Position numbers and translations under genes: made by a program
Notes under the pieces: model-generated
The model's input: only the letters and a program-made list of their open reading frames with translations
What the model was told of the DNA's origin: nothing
Databases searched by the model: none
Shown here: in pieces, positions 1 to 11,167 of the stretch
Layout of the letters: every line of letters starts with the position of its first letter
How positions within the stretch are numbered: position 1 is the first letter of the stretch
DNA from: Euryodendron excelsum
Taxonomy: Eukaryota; Streptophyta; Magnoliopsida; Ericales; Pentaphylacaceae
NCBI GenBank assembly: GCA_033060915.1
Contig: CM065393.1
Span: 8,400,001 to 8,464,000, forward strand
Length of the DNA stretch: 64,000 bases
Direction of reading: 5' to 3'

Positions 1-1672
1 CTTGTCCTATTGACTCCAAGACAAGTGTATGAAGATCAAATGAAATTGAAAAGAGAGAATGAGTTGAAAAAAATTGTGAGATAGAAAATTCAAAAAAAAG
101 ATGATGAAAAAGAGAGTGAAAAGAAAAAAGTGAGTGAATAGAAAAGAGATAGTGAAAAGAAAGGAGAGTGTGAAAAAAATGAGATAAACAAAAAAACAAG
201 TGAGTTTTTATGCTAAGGCGAGTGGTGTCAAGAGTGCTTTTTTATACAAACCAGCCTATATTTGTACTATTGTACAAAGAGGCATGTTTTAATACTAACG
301 AACTTGATGAATCTTTGCCTAGTGTTGTTGTCTCTTTGTTGCAAGAATATGAGGATGTGTTTCCTACTGATGTGCCTAGTGGGTTGCCACCTATTAGGGG
401 AATAGAGTATCAAATTGATTTCATGCTAGATGTGTCAATTCCTAACCGACCAGCGTATAGGAGTAATCCGGAGGAGACAAAGGAACTTCAAAGGCAAGTG
501 GAGGAGTTGCTGGCCAAAGGACACGCGAGAGAGAGTATAAGTCCGTGCGCAGTACCAGTGCTACTTGTACCTAAGAAGGGTGGAACTTGGAGAATGTGTG
601 TTGATCGCAGGACTATCAACAACATTACGGTAAAGTATAGACATCCCATTCCTAAGCTAGATGACATGTTGGATGAGTTGCATGGGTCATGTATTTTCAC
701 AAAAATTGATTTAAAAAGTAGGTATCATCAAATTAGGATGAAAGAGGGTGATGAATGGAAAACTGCCTTTAAAACTAAGTATAAATTGTATGAGTGGTTG
801 GTTATGCCTTTTGGTCTAACTAATGCAGCAAGTTCATTCAGGAGGTTAATGAATCATTCATTGCGTGTTTATATGCAGATTTGTTGTGGTCTATTTTGAT
901 GACATTTTGGTGTATAGCAATAGCTTGTATGAGCATATTGATCATTTGCATTATGTGCTTAATGTTTTGAGAAAAGAAAAACTATATGCCAATTTAAAGA
1001 AATGTTCCTTTCACATGGACAAAGTTGTGTTTCTTGGTTATGTTGTTTACGCGAAAGGAATTGAGGTGGATGTGGAAATGGTAAAGGCTATCAAGGAATG
1101 GCCCACTCCTAAGTCATTCATAGAGGTAAGAAATTTTCATGGTTTAGTTAGTTTTTATCAGCGATTCGTCACAGATTTCAGTACACTAGCCGCATCACTC
1201 ACTGAAATTGTTAAAAAATCCGTGGGTTTTAAATGGGATAGTGAGCAAGATCGTGCATTTCATGAGATTAAAGAAAGGTTGTGTGGTGCTCCTTTATTAG
1301 CATTACCCAATTTTTTTACAACTTTTGATACTGAGTGTGATGCCTTAGGAATAGGTATTGGAGTTGTTCTAATGCAGGAGAAGCAGCCAATAGCCTACTT
1401 TAGTGAAAAGCTAAATGGGGCAGCTTTGAACTACTCAACATATGATAAGGAGCTTTATGCATTGGTGCAAGCATTGGAGACTTGGCAACATTACGTTTGA
1501 CCGAAAGAATTTTTCATATATACCGACCATGAGTCCTTGAAGCACTTGAAAGGACAAAGTAAGTTGAATAGAAGGCATGCCAAGTGGATGGAATTCATTA
1601 AGATCTTTCCTTACGTAATTAAATACAAACAAGGTAAGGAAAACATTGTGGCTGATGTATTATTAAGAAGTT
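1..1672 (+). pseudogene. Ty3/gypsy pol remnant: protease-RT linker, reverse transcriptase, RNase H
   Basis: Degenerate reverse transcriptase of a plant Ty3/gypsy retrotransposon. A lysine/glutamate-rich linker (1-210, with stops) leads into RT from about 210. Visible RT blocks are VPKKGGTWRMCVD, FTKIDLKSRYHQIRM, LVMPFGLTNAASSF and the catalytic [11 protein letters not shown] (FDD form typical of gypsy). RNase H follows, with [19 protein letters not shown] and then [13 protein letters not shown] and [12 protein letters not shown]. Breaks: a frameshift near 865-899, where one frame ends just before the FDD motif and the next takes over, and an in-frame TGA at 1498-1500 where a tryptophan codon is expected. 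The RNase H tail continues past that stop to about 1672. The family call is firm; I do not assign a lineage. No start codon is meaningful because the domain belongs to a polyprotein whose upstream part lies outside the window. Confidence 0.93.
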
Positions 1673-2257
1673 AATGAAAGGACTAGTTTGGATAGTCAAA
1701 AGAAGGCCGAGATGGTGAAAAAACTCTATGAAAGTGTCTGACAGCAAATAGAGAAGAAAAATGAGTAATATGCAGCTAAAGCCAACAAGGGCCGTAGACG
1801 AGTCATCTTTGAACCAGGTGATTGGGTTTGGGTGCATATGAGAAAGGAAAGATTTCTAGCCCATAAACAGTCCAAACTACATCCTAGAGGGGATAGTCCG
1901 TTTCAAGTCCTTGAGCGGCTCAGCAATAATGCTTACAAGTTGGATCTTCTAGGTGAGTATAACATTAATGCCACATTTAATGTTTTTGATCTTTCTCTTT
2001 TTGATGTAGGTGATGATTCGAGGATGAATCCTTTTGAAGAAAGGGAGAATGATGAGAATCAACAAGCACCATTAAAGGATCCATTACATTTTCTAATTAG
2101 GCCTATTACAAGAGCAAGATCAAAGAAGTTCAAAGAAGCAATTAATAGGCTGATTTATGATATTTGGGCTAATTCTAAAATGGGGCATTCTAAGCTTGGC
2201 CCAAAAGAAGATGAATGCATAATAAATCTAATTCAAGCTATTGATGGGACTGATTAG
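1673..2257 (+). pseudogene. Ty3/gypsy integrase C-terminal tail, integrase core deleted
   Basis: The sequence jumps directly from the RNase H end ([11 protein letters not shown]) to the C-terminal part of integrase: KANKGRRRVIFEPGDWVWVH, then SPFQVLERLSNNAYKLDL and ATFNVFDLSLFD. The zinc-binding HHCC region and the DDE catalytic core normally found between these segments, roughly a kilobase, are absent, so the element could not integrate itself. Two in-frame stops lie in the first 100 bases (TGA near 1740 and TAA near 1767). The last open stretch, 1832-2257, ends in an acidic tail containing PITRARSKKFKEAINRL, a motif common at the end of plant gypsy polyproteins. Confidence 0.88.
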
Positions 2258-2837
2258 TCCTCTTTTGACTTGGCTAATTGATTGGTTGATTGCCATCAAT
2301 TAGGACTTGATTTGTAGTATTTTGAATGATCTTTTGACTTGGTTAATTGATTGGTTGATTGCCATCAATTAGGGGTTGATTTGTAATATTTTGACTTGGC
2401 TAAATTGATTGGATGATTTGTAGTCTTTTGAGTTAACTAATTGATTGGCTGATTGCCCATCAATTAGGAACTGATTTGTAGTCCCCTTTTCTCAACCATG
2501 TTCTATAAATAGCACTTATTCTTTGTAATGAAGGAGACATTGAATTGAGATATAAAATAAATTAAAAAAAACACGTGTGTTGTTTCTTCTATTGGTTCTT
2601 CAAAGAGCTTGTGAACTTATCAAGGATTCTTCCTTGTGGCGTTCAAATTTTATACCTTCTGTTCGTGATTCCATATAATCATTAGGTCAAGGTTAGTTAC
2701 TCTATACCTTTGGTTCACATTGTAGATATAAGTGTTGGGTTGAGGTTTCTCTCAAAATCTGACTTTTAGCTTTCTTGGGCAAGTATTCCGATATTGTTGT
2801 TGGGTCTCAACGCGTGTTGGTTTGAGGTTCGCATCAC
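2258..2837 (+). repeat. Probable 3' LTR of the gypsy element, with U3 tandem repeats and TATA box
   Basis: Immediately follows the pol stop. Four degenerate copies of a 35-70 bp unit built on CTTTTGACTTGGCTAATTGA and CCATCAATTAG begin near 2261, 2330, 2387 and 2421, like a U3 enhancer array. A TATA box (TATAAATA, 2503-2511) follows, then a region consistent with R/U5. The boundary near 2837 is inferred from GCATCA followed by unrelated sequence. No second LTR copy lies in the window, so the LTR identity rests on position and promoter layout only. Confidence 0.6.
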
Positions 2838-4205
2838 TTTGGCTTCTTTTCCTTGTATTTTTCCATTTCAGCTGTAGTCATCGGCTTCAAAACAATGAGA
2901 AAGCATATGTGTCGTCTTTCCCACAATGCCGCACATCTTTATCATAAAGCCATCGTCGTCCAAGAAGGATATGTATGCCTCCAGTCTTCTTTTTCAACTT
3001 TAGGAGCTACAAGGATACATCTAACAACAGAAAGCAACGAATTATCCACCGCCACTTCTTCTAAGTCATCTGTATTTAATACCCCAACGTCAAAGGAATC
3101 ATCATTATCATCATTATTTTGTTGGTCAAATTCAGCTTCTTGCTCCATTCCCATGTGTGAGCTCCTCTTCGGACATTGATATGCCATGTGACTGGTTTCA
3201 TCACATTTAAAGCACCTATTTTCCTTTCCTCTCCCTTTGTTGGCTGTGTGATTCTTACCTTTTGGATCAACGGTTTTGACAGAAGTTTGCTTAGAAACAC
3301 TGGGCCGAAAATGACCTACATCATTGTACCCTTTAGGAATTGGGTATTTCAAATACTCCTCCATATCCAAGGCAACCTAGAAGGCATGTTCAAGACTGTA
3401 TAAGGCGAAGCAGGTCCCTCGTTATGTCTGGCCTCAAACCAGCCTTGAATCGAGCAAGAGTTTGAATTGAATCTTCCGTCACTTGACTCCTCATCTTCAG
3501 CTCATCAAATTTTTGCATATATTCAGCCACCGACATAGTTTTGCTTTAACTCGATGAGTTGTTCACACAACTTCATGGTAATTTGATGGCCTGTACTTTT
3601 CCCTCAACTTAGCCTTCATCTCTTGCCAAATACCAATTGGTGGTTACCCTAACCTCTGAATATCACCTTTAACACCCATCCACTAGATTTTTGCTAATCC
3701 AACAAGCTTCATTTTAGCAAACCCAGTCATATCGTACCAATAAAAGTACTCCTCGATAGAAGCAAGCCAATCATGAAACAAAGTAGGATTGACCTTACCT
3801 TCAAAATCTAGAACCTCCATTTAATTTCTTAGTGATATCTCCAGTTGTATCATAGGTCTCATATTGGTTTCTTTATAACAAATCTTCAGTCCAATCAGAC
3901 ATCGAATTTTGTCACATTCCTTGACCTTGGCCAGTCCTAAATTGCTGCCTTTGAAAGGCATCTGCATGCTGTTCTTTCGTGCACTCACCTTGATTCTCAC
4001 CATTTTCATTAGGATTGTTATTCCCGGAGTTTTTGCCTTGTTCACCATTAGGTTGAGTTGTTTGGCCTTCCAAAGTACTGATGCGTAGATGATAATTATC
4101 CAACTGCTCCACAAGTTTTAACATAATCTCGTCACTCTAGAAATCAGTTCATCTTCCTATAAACGTATTTCCAAATTGTGCAGACATGATGCTACTTTTG
4201 CTCTG
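2838..4205 (-). pseudogene. Ty3/gypsy gag remnant with CCHC zinc knuckle
   Basis: Read on the minus strand from an ATG near 4185 (MSAQFGN). An N-terminal segment (LVEQLDNYHLRISTLEGQ) is followed by the retrotransposon gag domain, visible in broken frames between about 3820 and 3370 (FHDWLASIEEYFYWYDM, MKLVGLAKI). A nucleocapsid zinc knuckle CFKCDETSHMAYQC, of the form CX2CX4HX4C, lies near 3170-3220. An acidic stretch and the start of the protease region (VVRCILVAPKVEKEDWR) close the fragment. Several stops and frameshifts break it. Gag packages the element RNA. The fragment is truncated near 2838, where the other gypsy element's LTR begins, so the two elements abut in opposite orientation. 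Confidence 0.85.
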
Positions 4206-4211
4206 ATACCA
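4200..4211 (-). other. Primer-binding site for initiator tRNA-Met
   Basis: The minus strand reads TGGTATCAGAGC, the standard complement to the 3' end of plant initiator tRNA-Met. It lies three bases from the likely LTR edge at 4215 and about 15 bases upstream of the gag ATG, which is the expected order LTR, PBS, gag. Confidence 0.88.
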
Positions 4212-4214
4212 AAT

Positions 4215-4787
4215 TGATGCAAGACGGGATGGAAAGTAGCCTAAATAAGATCAATCACAAGAAAAGGGGCTATTTTAGGGCTGTGAATAGTGGTCGTGAA
4301 CAGTAATTTGTAAGAAGGAGATAAAGGTTAGAGAAGGATAAATCTAGGCCTCACACCTAGGTTACCAAAGTGATCACACCTAAGGCATCTTTAGCATCAC
4401 ACCAAAGAATGGGATTGCATCACACAATCATAAAAGCTTAAAGCTCTTGTAATTTTCATTCATTCAATCATGATTTGCCATAAGGCTTACAATCTTATTT
4501 ATACCAATTTAACTTGACTTTAGAAGCTCCCAAAATAACCCTCAACTAACTTTAGACTCCCAAATACACATTAAATATAGGCTCTATTGATGATATGGAA
4601 AACCCAAATAACTTTTAAATCAACTAATGGACATTAAAGACTTTGACTAGAAATTAAGTAGACATTTGACTTGACTAGAACCCAAAAGACACTTCGAACA
4701 ATCCAGCCCATGTCTAGCCAATATCCCAAGTAGGCCCCACATCATCCAGCATATGCCAAATTAAGGCTTGGGCCTTAGAACCATCCA
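4215..4787 (-). repeat. Probable 5' LTR of the minus-strand gypsy element
   Basis: Adjacent to the PBS. In minus orientation it contains a TATA box (GGTATAAATAAG, 4494-4505) about 280 bases before the PBS, as expected for U3 followed by R/U5. The plus-strand left edge starts TG. The other edge is inferred from CCATCCA at 4781-4787, just before the LINE 3' end, and could be off by tens of bases. Confidence 0.6.
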
Positions 4788-4794
4788 ATCCACG

Positions 4795-7110
4795 CCTTTT
4801 ATATACTTTTATTGGGTGCTACCATTTTCCATTAGTCTTGGCCAAGATTCATATAGAGAGACAATTGAGGCCGGCAAAACCCACAAAATACCAAAAACTA
4901 AAAACAACATAATCCAAATCTTCCATGCCACATCGCAATGAATAAACAAATGATCTACAATCTCCTCCACTTTTTGACAAATACATCACCAATTGAGAAG
5001 CATTTGACCCTTTTCTCCCAAATTATCATTATAAGAATAGCGTCTAAAACTGTTGTCCCATAAAAATAAAAATAAACCACTTTAGCTAGAGCTTCTATTT
5101 TCCAAATAGCCTACCAAGAGAAGGACCTATTAGATTCATTCCAAAGAAAAGAATAAAAAGATCTAACATAAAACCTCCCCTTATTAGCGCCCCCCAATCA
5201 TCTGGTCCACCACCCCTTTGACAAATCTTTACTCTATATAAAGAATAAAAAAATTTAGCCACTTCCTCAAGTTCCCAAGCTACCATGCCATTAGAGATCT
5301 TCAAATAATCTGCCACAAAAGCATTCTTGTCACTTGCAATAGCAAATAAATTCCAAAAAGCTACTAAAAGTAGAATATCCTTACACCAAATATCATGCCA
5401 AAACTTTAACTCTACTACCATCCGGAATCACAAAGCTGGTATGCCGAAAAAAATCATCCGACACATTTATGATTCCCTTCCAAAGATACACCCCATAAGA
5501 ATTGCGAGTTTGTTTAGAAGACCACCACGATCGCCCAAACCATACTTAGTTTGAATTACAAGCTTCCAGAGTTGTCCATCCTCCATCATAAATCTTACTT
5601 AGTTGAATTACAAGGTTTCAGAGTTGTCCATCCTCCATCATAAATCTCCACAATCACTTACCCATTAGAGCTTAAAAGGTCGCAATCGTCAAATACTCAA
5701 TCCACCATTCTGAACAGAAGTGCAAATTTTATCCCCTAGCCAAAAGGTGATACTTAAACTCGTCCCCCAAGCCTCCCCAAAAAAAAAATTTCCCTGCAAC
5801 TTTTCTAATCTATCTGCCACTAACGCCAAAATAGTGAGGAGAGACATAAAGTAAAATAGGCAAGTTTGATAAAGTACTCTTAATCATAGTCAATCTACCA
5901 CCCTTAGAAAGATATTACTGCTTCTAATAAGCCAATCTTTTCTCTGCCCGTACAATGATGTCATACCAAATTGCTTTTGCTTTAAAAGAGGAACCAAGTG
6001 GCAAATGTAAATAAATTGAAAGGAGCACACCCACCTTAAAACCCAAACAATCTGCTAATCCTCTATGTTCCCCACTTCCCCAATTGGAATCGATTCACTT
6101 TTGCACACATTCACCTTCAGAACAAAAAAAGTACACATTCAAGATAACAAAGCTGATCCTCATTAGCTTCACAAAAACAAATTGTGTCATCTGCAAAAAG
6201 TAAGTGAGACATAGAAACAATATTCTCTCCAATTCTTCCCACCTCAAACGATCCAATCATACCTCCTTCCACAACTTTCTTCACCATTCTCCTAAAAGCT
6301 TCATTCACAATTATAAATACATATGGTGATAAAGGATCCTCTTGACATTATCGTCCTCCGATAACATTGAAAACTCCAAGCCATTTAGTTTGGGTCTTCG
6401 TTCACAAGACACTGAATACAGTGCTTTATAAAATCCCTCCACCTCTTCTCTAATCTCCTCCTCTTTCCTAATCTCTTCTCCATTTGCTAACAAACACCAA
6501 TGTGATTGTTTCTACAATTCGCATTCACCATTATGTGGAAAAACTTCCTACTATTGTCACCCTTTTTTGACCACAACAACCTAGCGTTTTGTCTCTAATT
6601 AATTTCATTCATAAGAACAATTCTGCCCAGCTCATCTTTAGCCGCCTCCCTTTTCAAAGCTTCCTCATCAGATAGAGACCTATCCCCTTCTAAACTATCT
6701 AACGCCTTTATTACTTGTAGGCATTTGCTCTTCTTAACGTCAATGCTGCCAAATACCTCCAAATTCCACTTCTTAATATCATTCTTCAGCAGTTTCAATT
6801 TATTTGCCACCGCAAAACTGAATAGCTTCCACAACATAGGACCTCCTCCATTGATTCACTAAATCAATGAAGCCTTTATGCTTTAGCCACATATTTTCAA
6901 AATGAAAGGGACTTTTACCATTATGAATCCCTCCACAGTCCAAAATAATTGGAATATGATCTGACACTGGTCGAGGGTTTGCTCACTGAAGAAGTGTAGT
7001 TTTTTCTAGTCCGAAGTAATCAGGAAACGATCTATTCTGGATAGTGCAGGCATGTCCCTGTTATTAAAGAAAGTAAACTGAGCTCCTTTCAAAGGTAAAT
7101 CTAAGCTAAT
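4795..7110 (-). pseudogene. L1-type LINE remnant (endonuclease end, internally deleted RT, zf-RVT end)
   Basis: Minus-strand non-LTR retrotransposon ORF2 in many frames. From 5' (high coordinate): the endonuclease C-terminus (PALSRIDRFLIS, about 7050); a linker (NDIKKWNLEVFGSIDVKK, 6780-6700); a pre-RT segment (EEVEGFYKALYS, near 6440); RT with NEAFRRMVKKVVEGG and the catalytic SHLLFADDTICFCEAN (6308-6150); post-RT KGGRLTMIKSTLSNLP (about 5900); and the C-terminal FWHDIWCKD (about 5400) through a zf-RVT-like end near 4950. At about 6310-6340 the pre-RT segment joins directly to the SPYVF..NEAFRR block, so much of the RT fingers/palm is missing. The terminal AATAAAAG near 4800 fits a LINE 3' end. 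Confidence 0.88.
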
Positions 7111-7129
7111 TATGTTCAATAAAATCTGA

Positions 7130-7460
7130 AGTATGCATCACTGAGTTAATATGAGTCCATCAAAATGAGAATGTTAAGATGGATGAGGGTTGTTGTGCAA
7201 CAGAATAAGAAATGAATGCCTTCAAAGGAAATTAGAAGTGGCGCCAATTGAACATAAATGAGGGAAACTTGTTTGAGATGGTATGATTATCTGCAATATA
7301 GACCAACTAACGTGCCTGAAAGGAACTATGATTTGATCCACGTTAAAGGTGCTAAAAGAAATAGAGGAAGGCAAAGGAGGACACAGGTTAAAACATTAAG
7401 AAAGGATATGAGTGCCTTAACCAACCCAACCCACTTTTCATCTTATCAAAAAAATTGAGC
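7130..7460 (+). pseudogene. RTE-like LINE C-terminal tail
   Basis: Opposite strand to the neighbouring L1. After MRMLRW near 7160 and a frameshift, the reading RIRNE..., VAPIEHK is followed in the open frame 7258-7458 by MRETCLRWYDYLQYRPTN, then KRNRGRQRRTQVKTLRKDM. This pattern (LRW-x-x-x-x-x-RRP, a basic RGRxRxT run, then KDM) is the conserved end of plant RTE-type reverse transcriptase ORFs. Only the last hundred or so codons remain, as expected for a 5'-truncated LINE copy. The subfamily is assigned from memory of the pattern. Confidence 0.68.
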
Positions 7461-8369
7461 ACCTTAATCAACCACAAGTAATCCAAACAAAGGCTTGTTT
7501 AGTTGATTTGATTGTGTCTAGTTGCCTAAGGTTAGAACGCCAATAGTATTCATTATAATAACTATCGTATTTAGTGAAGTTGATAGTGAATATTAAATTG
7601 CTCATATAAAAAAAAAAATTGAGCAGTAAAAATTTTTCTTACCAAATGTTGATTGCAATGAGATTGTCATTGAAATTTTGGAACGCTCTTCTTTTTTGTG
7701 TATAAAAATTCTGCTCATATTGACTTCCCTTATATTCTTTTGATAAGCCTTTTCTCTATTTATGTAAATTTTAATTATTTTAGCATTTTTGTTGTGAGTT
7801 TTGGCTTAAAAACTTTTTAAAGGTTTTAAATGGGGTGGAAGGAAGGAGAGGGAGTTGGGATTTGCTGCAACAGGACAGCTATTAGCATTTTTTAAATGTT
7901 AATTGTGTATTGGAGGGTCCCAAGTTCGTGCGATCTTGTTGATACTTCTCCTCTTGATGCCCTTACTGAGTTATTAATTATTCTGTTTCATACCACTTCT
8001 TGCTTTTGTTATTCTCCATTTGGAAGGAGTTTTACTGGTCCCACGCTTTTACTGTAGATTTTGGAGCTTTTCATTTTCCTTAATTTGATTGGCAATCTAG
8101 TTTTTGTATGTTTCTAGACACAGGTTCACCTTATTGATGAAAATTGAAAGAGAAGAAAGGAAGTTTAGGATGCCATTTATTTTCAATTCAATGTGTATGA
8201 AGGTCAGCCTTACGTTTTTTATGATTAAAAGAGAAAGAAAGTTATGAGCCCCTTCACAATGAGCATGGGGCATTGCGATTTTCATCGTTTCAGTAGATAA
8301 CCTTGTGAAATCCATGTGTTGATAAAGAGCAAACGGCTCAATTAAGTAAGGCTTGCATTGGAGTGATCT
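7461..8369. other. AT-rich non-coding stretch, nothing recognised
   Basis: No homology, splice-bounded ORF or structured repeat could be supported here. The short minus-strand ORF at 8097-8315 has no recognisable domain. The N-terminal exons of the KAKU4-like gene were looked for here and not found. Confidence 0.6.
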
Positions 8370-8720
8370 GACAACCTATGTTACCTGAACTCTTCTAAAT
8401 TTGTGAAATACTCGTGTCAGACACACTTGAATAATGGTATGAGATATGTGTTTGATATGGCCAGTTGGATTGCATCCCACAAGTACGTATAAATAAACTC
8501 ATTTATTATAGGACTATGTATAAAACTTCTATTTTATGTATAAAATAGTATATTTTAGTTTGTAAACACCATTTTACCTTAAATAAATAAAAGAAGTATT
8601 TAAAAAATATGAAATCTAGTTGTGTCCAAGTATCCTTCGACATGAGAATTAGATGAATCCGCTACTTACATACATACCCGCACCCAACATAAGTATCCGA
8701 GTCCAAATAACATAGTTTAC
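8370..8720. repeat. Diverged dispersed copy of the 14.5-17.4 kb repeat family
   Basis: Shares ordered landmarks with the three tandem copies downstream: AATTTGTGAAATACTC, GGTATGAGATATGTGT, the TATGTATAAAA block, then ACATGAGAATTAGATGAAT and CACCCAACA. Only about the first 350 bases of the unit are present. Confidence 0.7.
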
Positions 8721-8927
8721 AAACGCCAAATATGATGCAGTATGCCTCATTAATGGGCATATTTTAAGTACTTCTATGTCCGTACAATAACAGCAGATGG
8801 TTAATTTGTCATACTACTACATGTTATTGTTTGTCTCTGACCATGTTGGGGTCCATAACTATTATACAGGCAAAGAAGATTTTGCCATTATTCCTTATGT
8901 GATACTGACTTTTTGTTACATTTGAAG

Positions 8928-9041
8928 AATGGGACTCCGTCAGAAATGATTGAATGCATTAAGAAGGAGCCTCAAGTAACTTCAGAAAGAGTGAAACCAA
9001 GCGTGTTATTGAAAAGCTACTTATGCAGGAGCTTTCTCTAG
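8928..9041 (+). pseudogene. KAKU4-like exon 1 (first recognised)
   Basis: Bounded by acceptor AG at 8926-8927 after a T-rich tract and a GTAATT donor at 9042. It encodes GTPSEMIECIKKEPQVTSE in one frame, then SETKRVIEKLLMQE in another, then the codons leading to FSR-EEC in a third. Two single-base losses, one in the A-run near 8990 and one near 9031, explain both shifts. The last bases complete the arginine codon before exon 2. Confidence 0.75.
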
Positions 9042-9390
9042 GTAATTTTAAGAAAATTTGAGACTATTTATTTATTTTTTGCTGTAACTTTTTTTGCTTG
9101 TTTTCAACTCATTTTTTTAAAATTTTATTAAACTGCAATGCTTGTTTGATTGTTTTTTTTTTTTTTTTTTTTTGGCTTTTCTTCTTTCCTTGTTTGGTAC
9201 CCAAAAGTTTATTTATTTAATGTGGACTAAAAATCTCTAATGAGTTGTACTACTAAGGCTTTTGCATTCAACTTTCTTTGAACTTTATTATAATTGCATG
9301 AAATGTTGTGGTTTTAATTTCATATACTTCCATCAACAGTCCACACTCTTGGAGTCAACCTGAGTTTAACTCATTTATCAATATAGGCAA

Positions 9391-9391
9391 T

Positions 9392-9434
<43 letters not shown>
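9391..9434. repeat. (TA)n(TG)n microsatellite
   Basis: About 13 TA repeats followed directly by about 9 TG repeats, inside the first recognised intron of the KAKU4-like pseudogene. Confidence 0.95.
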
Positions 9435-10429
9435 ATCCACATGAAATTTGTTGTATTTATCAAGCTTCCTTTGATGTAAAATGTATTTCACTCATGTGAC
9501 TAGCTTACCGCAGGATCAACATTTGATAGTTTTTTTTTTTTTTTTTCTAGTTTGATTGATATGTACTTATAGGTATAAAAGATTCAGGAATTGATCCCTC
9601 GTGTTGAGCAACAAGATTCATAGAAAGAATTGATTTTTATATCTATGGAGACAGTGGTTGCTCTTTTTAGTTTATTTTTTATTACTAATACTTTTAAGGT
9701 CTATAGGGCTTTGTTTTCTTCTTCTTCTTTTCATTTGGTTAGGAGTAATTTGCCCCATTGTTTTTGGGTGGGTTTATTGATTTTGAGAGGCTTTCCTTCA
9801 AAATGCTGGTGGTTTGAAAGATGAAATTATTGTACTAAATTACAAATTGTATATTAGGGGACAAAACGTGATACAACAAAAGGAAAGAGAGAAAAGAATC
9901 AAGAGCAAAACAGATAATTAAGAAAAAAAATACTAAATAAATTCACGAAAATAAGCAGTCATAGCAATCTACAATCTATTTGGTTGTCCCAAATTGAGCC
10001 ATTTAGAATTAACGTATTCACAAATTAAATGTTTTAGGTGTTTTGTGTTTGGTTGTAAACACCTCAAATTTTTGTGACAAGTGCGTTCTTTACTGTAAGT
10101 TTGAACTTTGTAATTTCTTTTAGAACAAAAAGTTATCTACTAACATTTAATGGTTCAAAATCTATTTTGTTACACAGATTTTAAATAAACTAATTTCTAA
10201 GTTCTCTAATTTTGCACTAGTTATTCAAAATTAAATAATCCTACCAAACATGCCCTAAGAGAAATCCTTAAATGATTGTTCTGCTTTCAACAATATCTGA
10301 AAACTAATCTCAATAACTGACTGCCTGTAAAACACTAATTTCATCACCCTTATAAACCCTTGTTAAGCATGACTAAAGTCATTGAAAACCCCTATTACTA
10401 TTCTCAAGACAGTCTCCCATAGTCTAGGT

Positions 10430-10770
10430 TACACAGACTCTTTCAAAATTTGTGAAGTACCAGAGATATACAGTTTTACACTTTGATATAGATATGGGAT
10501 ATGTGTCCTGCATTTCTTGGACATGCACCCCATAAATGCGTTTAAGTAGAAGAGTTAACTATGATACTGTGCATAAAAATCCCATTCTATGTATGAAAAG
10601 CTTTATTTTAGTTTGTAAATATGAATTTACCCTAAATAAATGAAAGTAGTTTTTAGGAGATATGATATTTGGCTGTGTCCTACTATCCTTGAGTGTGAGA
10701 ATTAAATAAATCTGGCACTAGACATATGCCTACACTTTGACAACTGTACTCAAGCCATGTAACACAGCAT
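10430..10770. repeat. Second diverged dispersed copy of the 14.5-17.4 kb repeat family
   Basis: Shows the same order of landmarks (AAATTTGTGAAGTAC, GATATGTGTCC, TCTATGTATGAAAAG, GTGAGAATTAAATAAAT, TACTCAAGCCATGTAAC) with more divergence than the copy at 8.4 kb. It lies in the same intron. Confidence 0.6.
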
Positions 10771-11167
10771 ATAATGTAGCAGTTATCAGCAATCTATTAA
10801 GTTATAAAATCAAACCTTGATGCTCCCTAAATTAAGAATAAGACTAACAAATTATTACAAGATGAATTCTCTTCATTATGACCTTTTTTTGATAAGGAAT
10901 TATCTTCATTGTGATGTATGTAATCATAAAGATCAATACCATTATGAATACCATTAATATTGTAACTTGGTAGAAGTTCCAACAGGGAAGCATTTGATCC
11001 CATTGTCTCGAGTATAGTGCAAAGCCAAGACCAAACTACTTGGCATGAAGGTTATGATAAATACATGTGGAAACCTCCCCTTTTGAAGGTCATAACTTGG
11101 TCACTGGTATAACACTTTTAACAGGCACCCAACTTCTTTCATAAGGTCCTCCAAAAATGACAAAGGA

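Noticed and set aside
9975..10262. Possible hAT-type MITE between TTTGGTTGTCCC and ACCAAACATGCCC
   Set aside because: Ends pair only over a few bases and no target duplication could be fixed.
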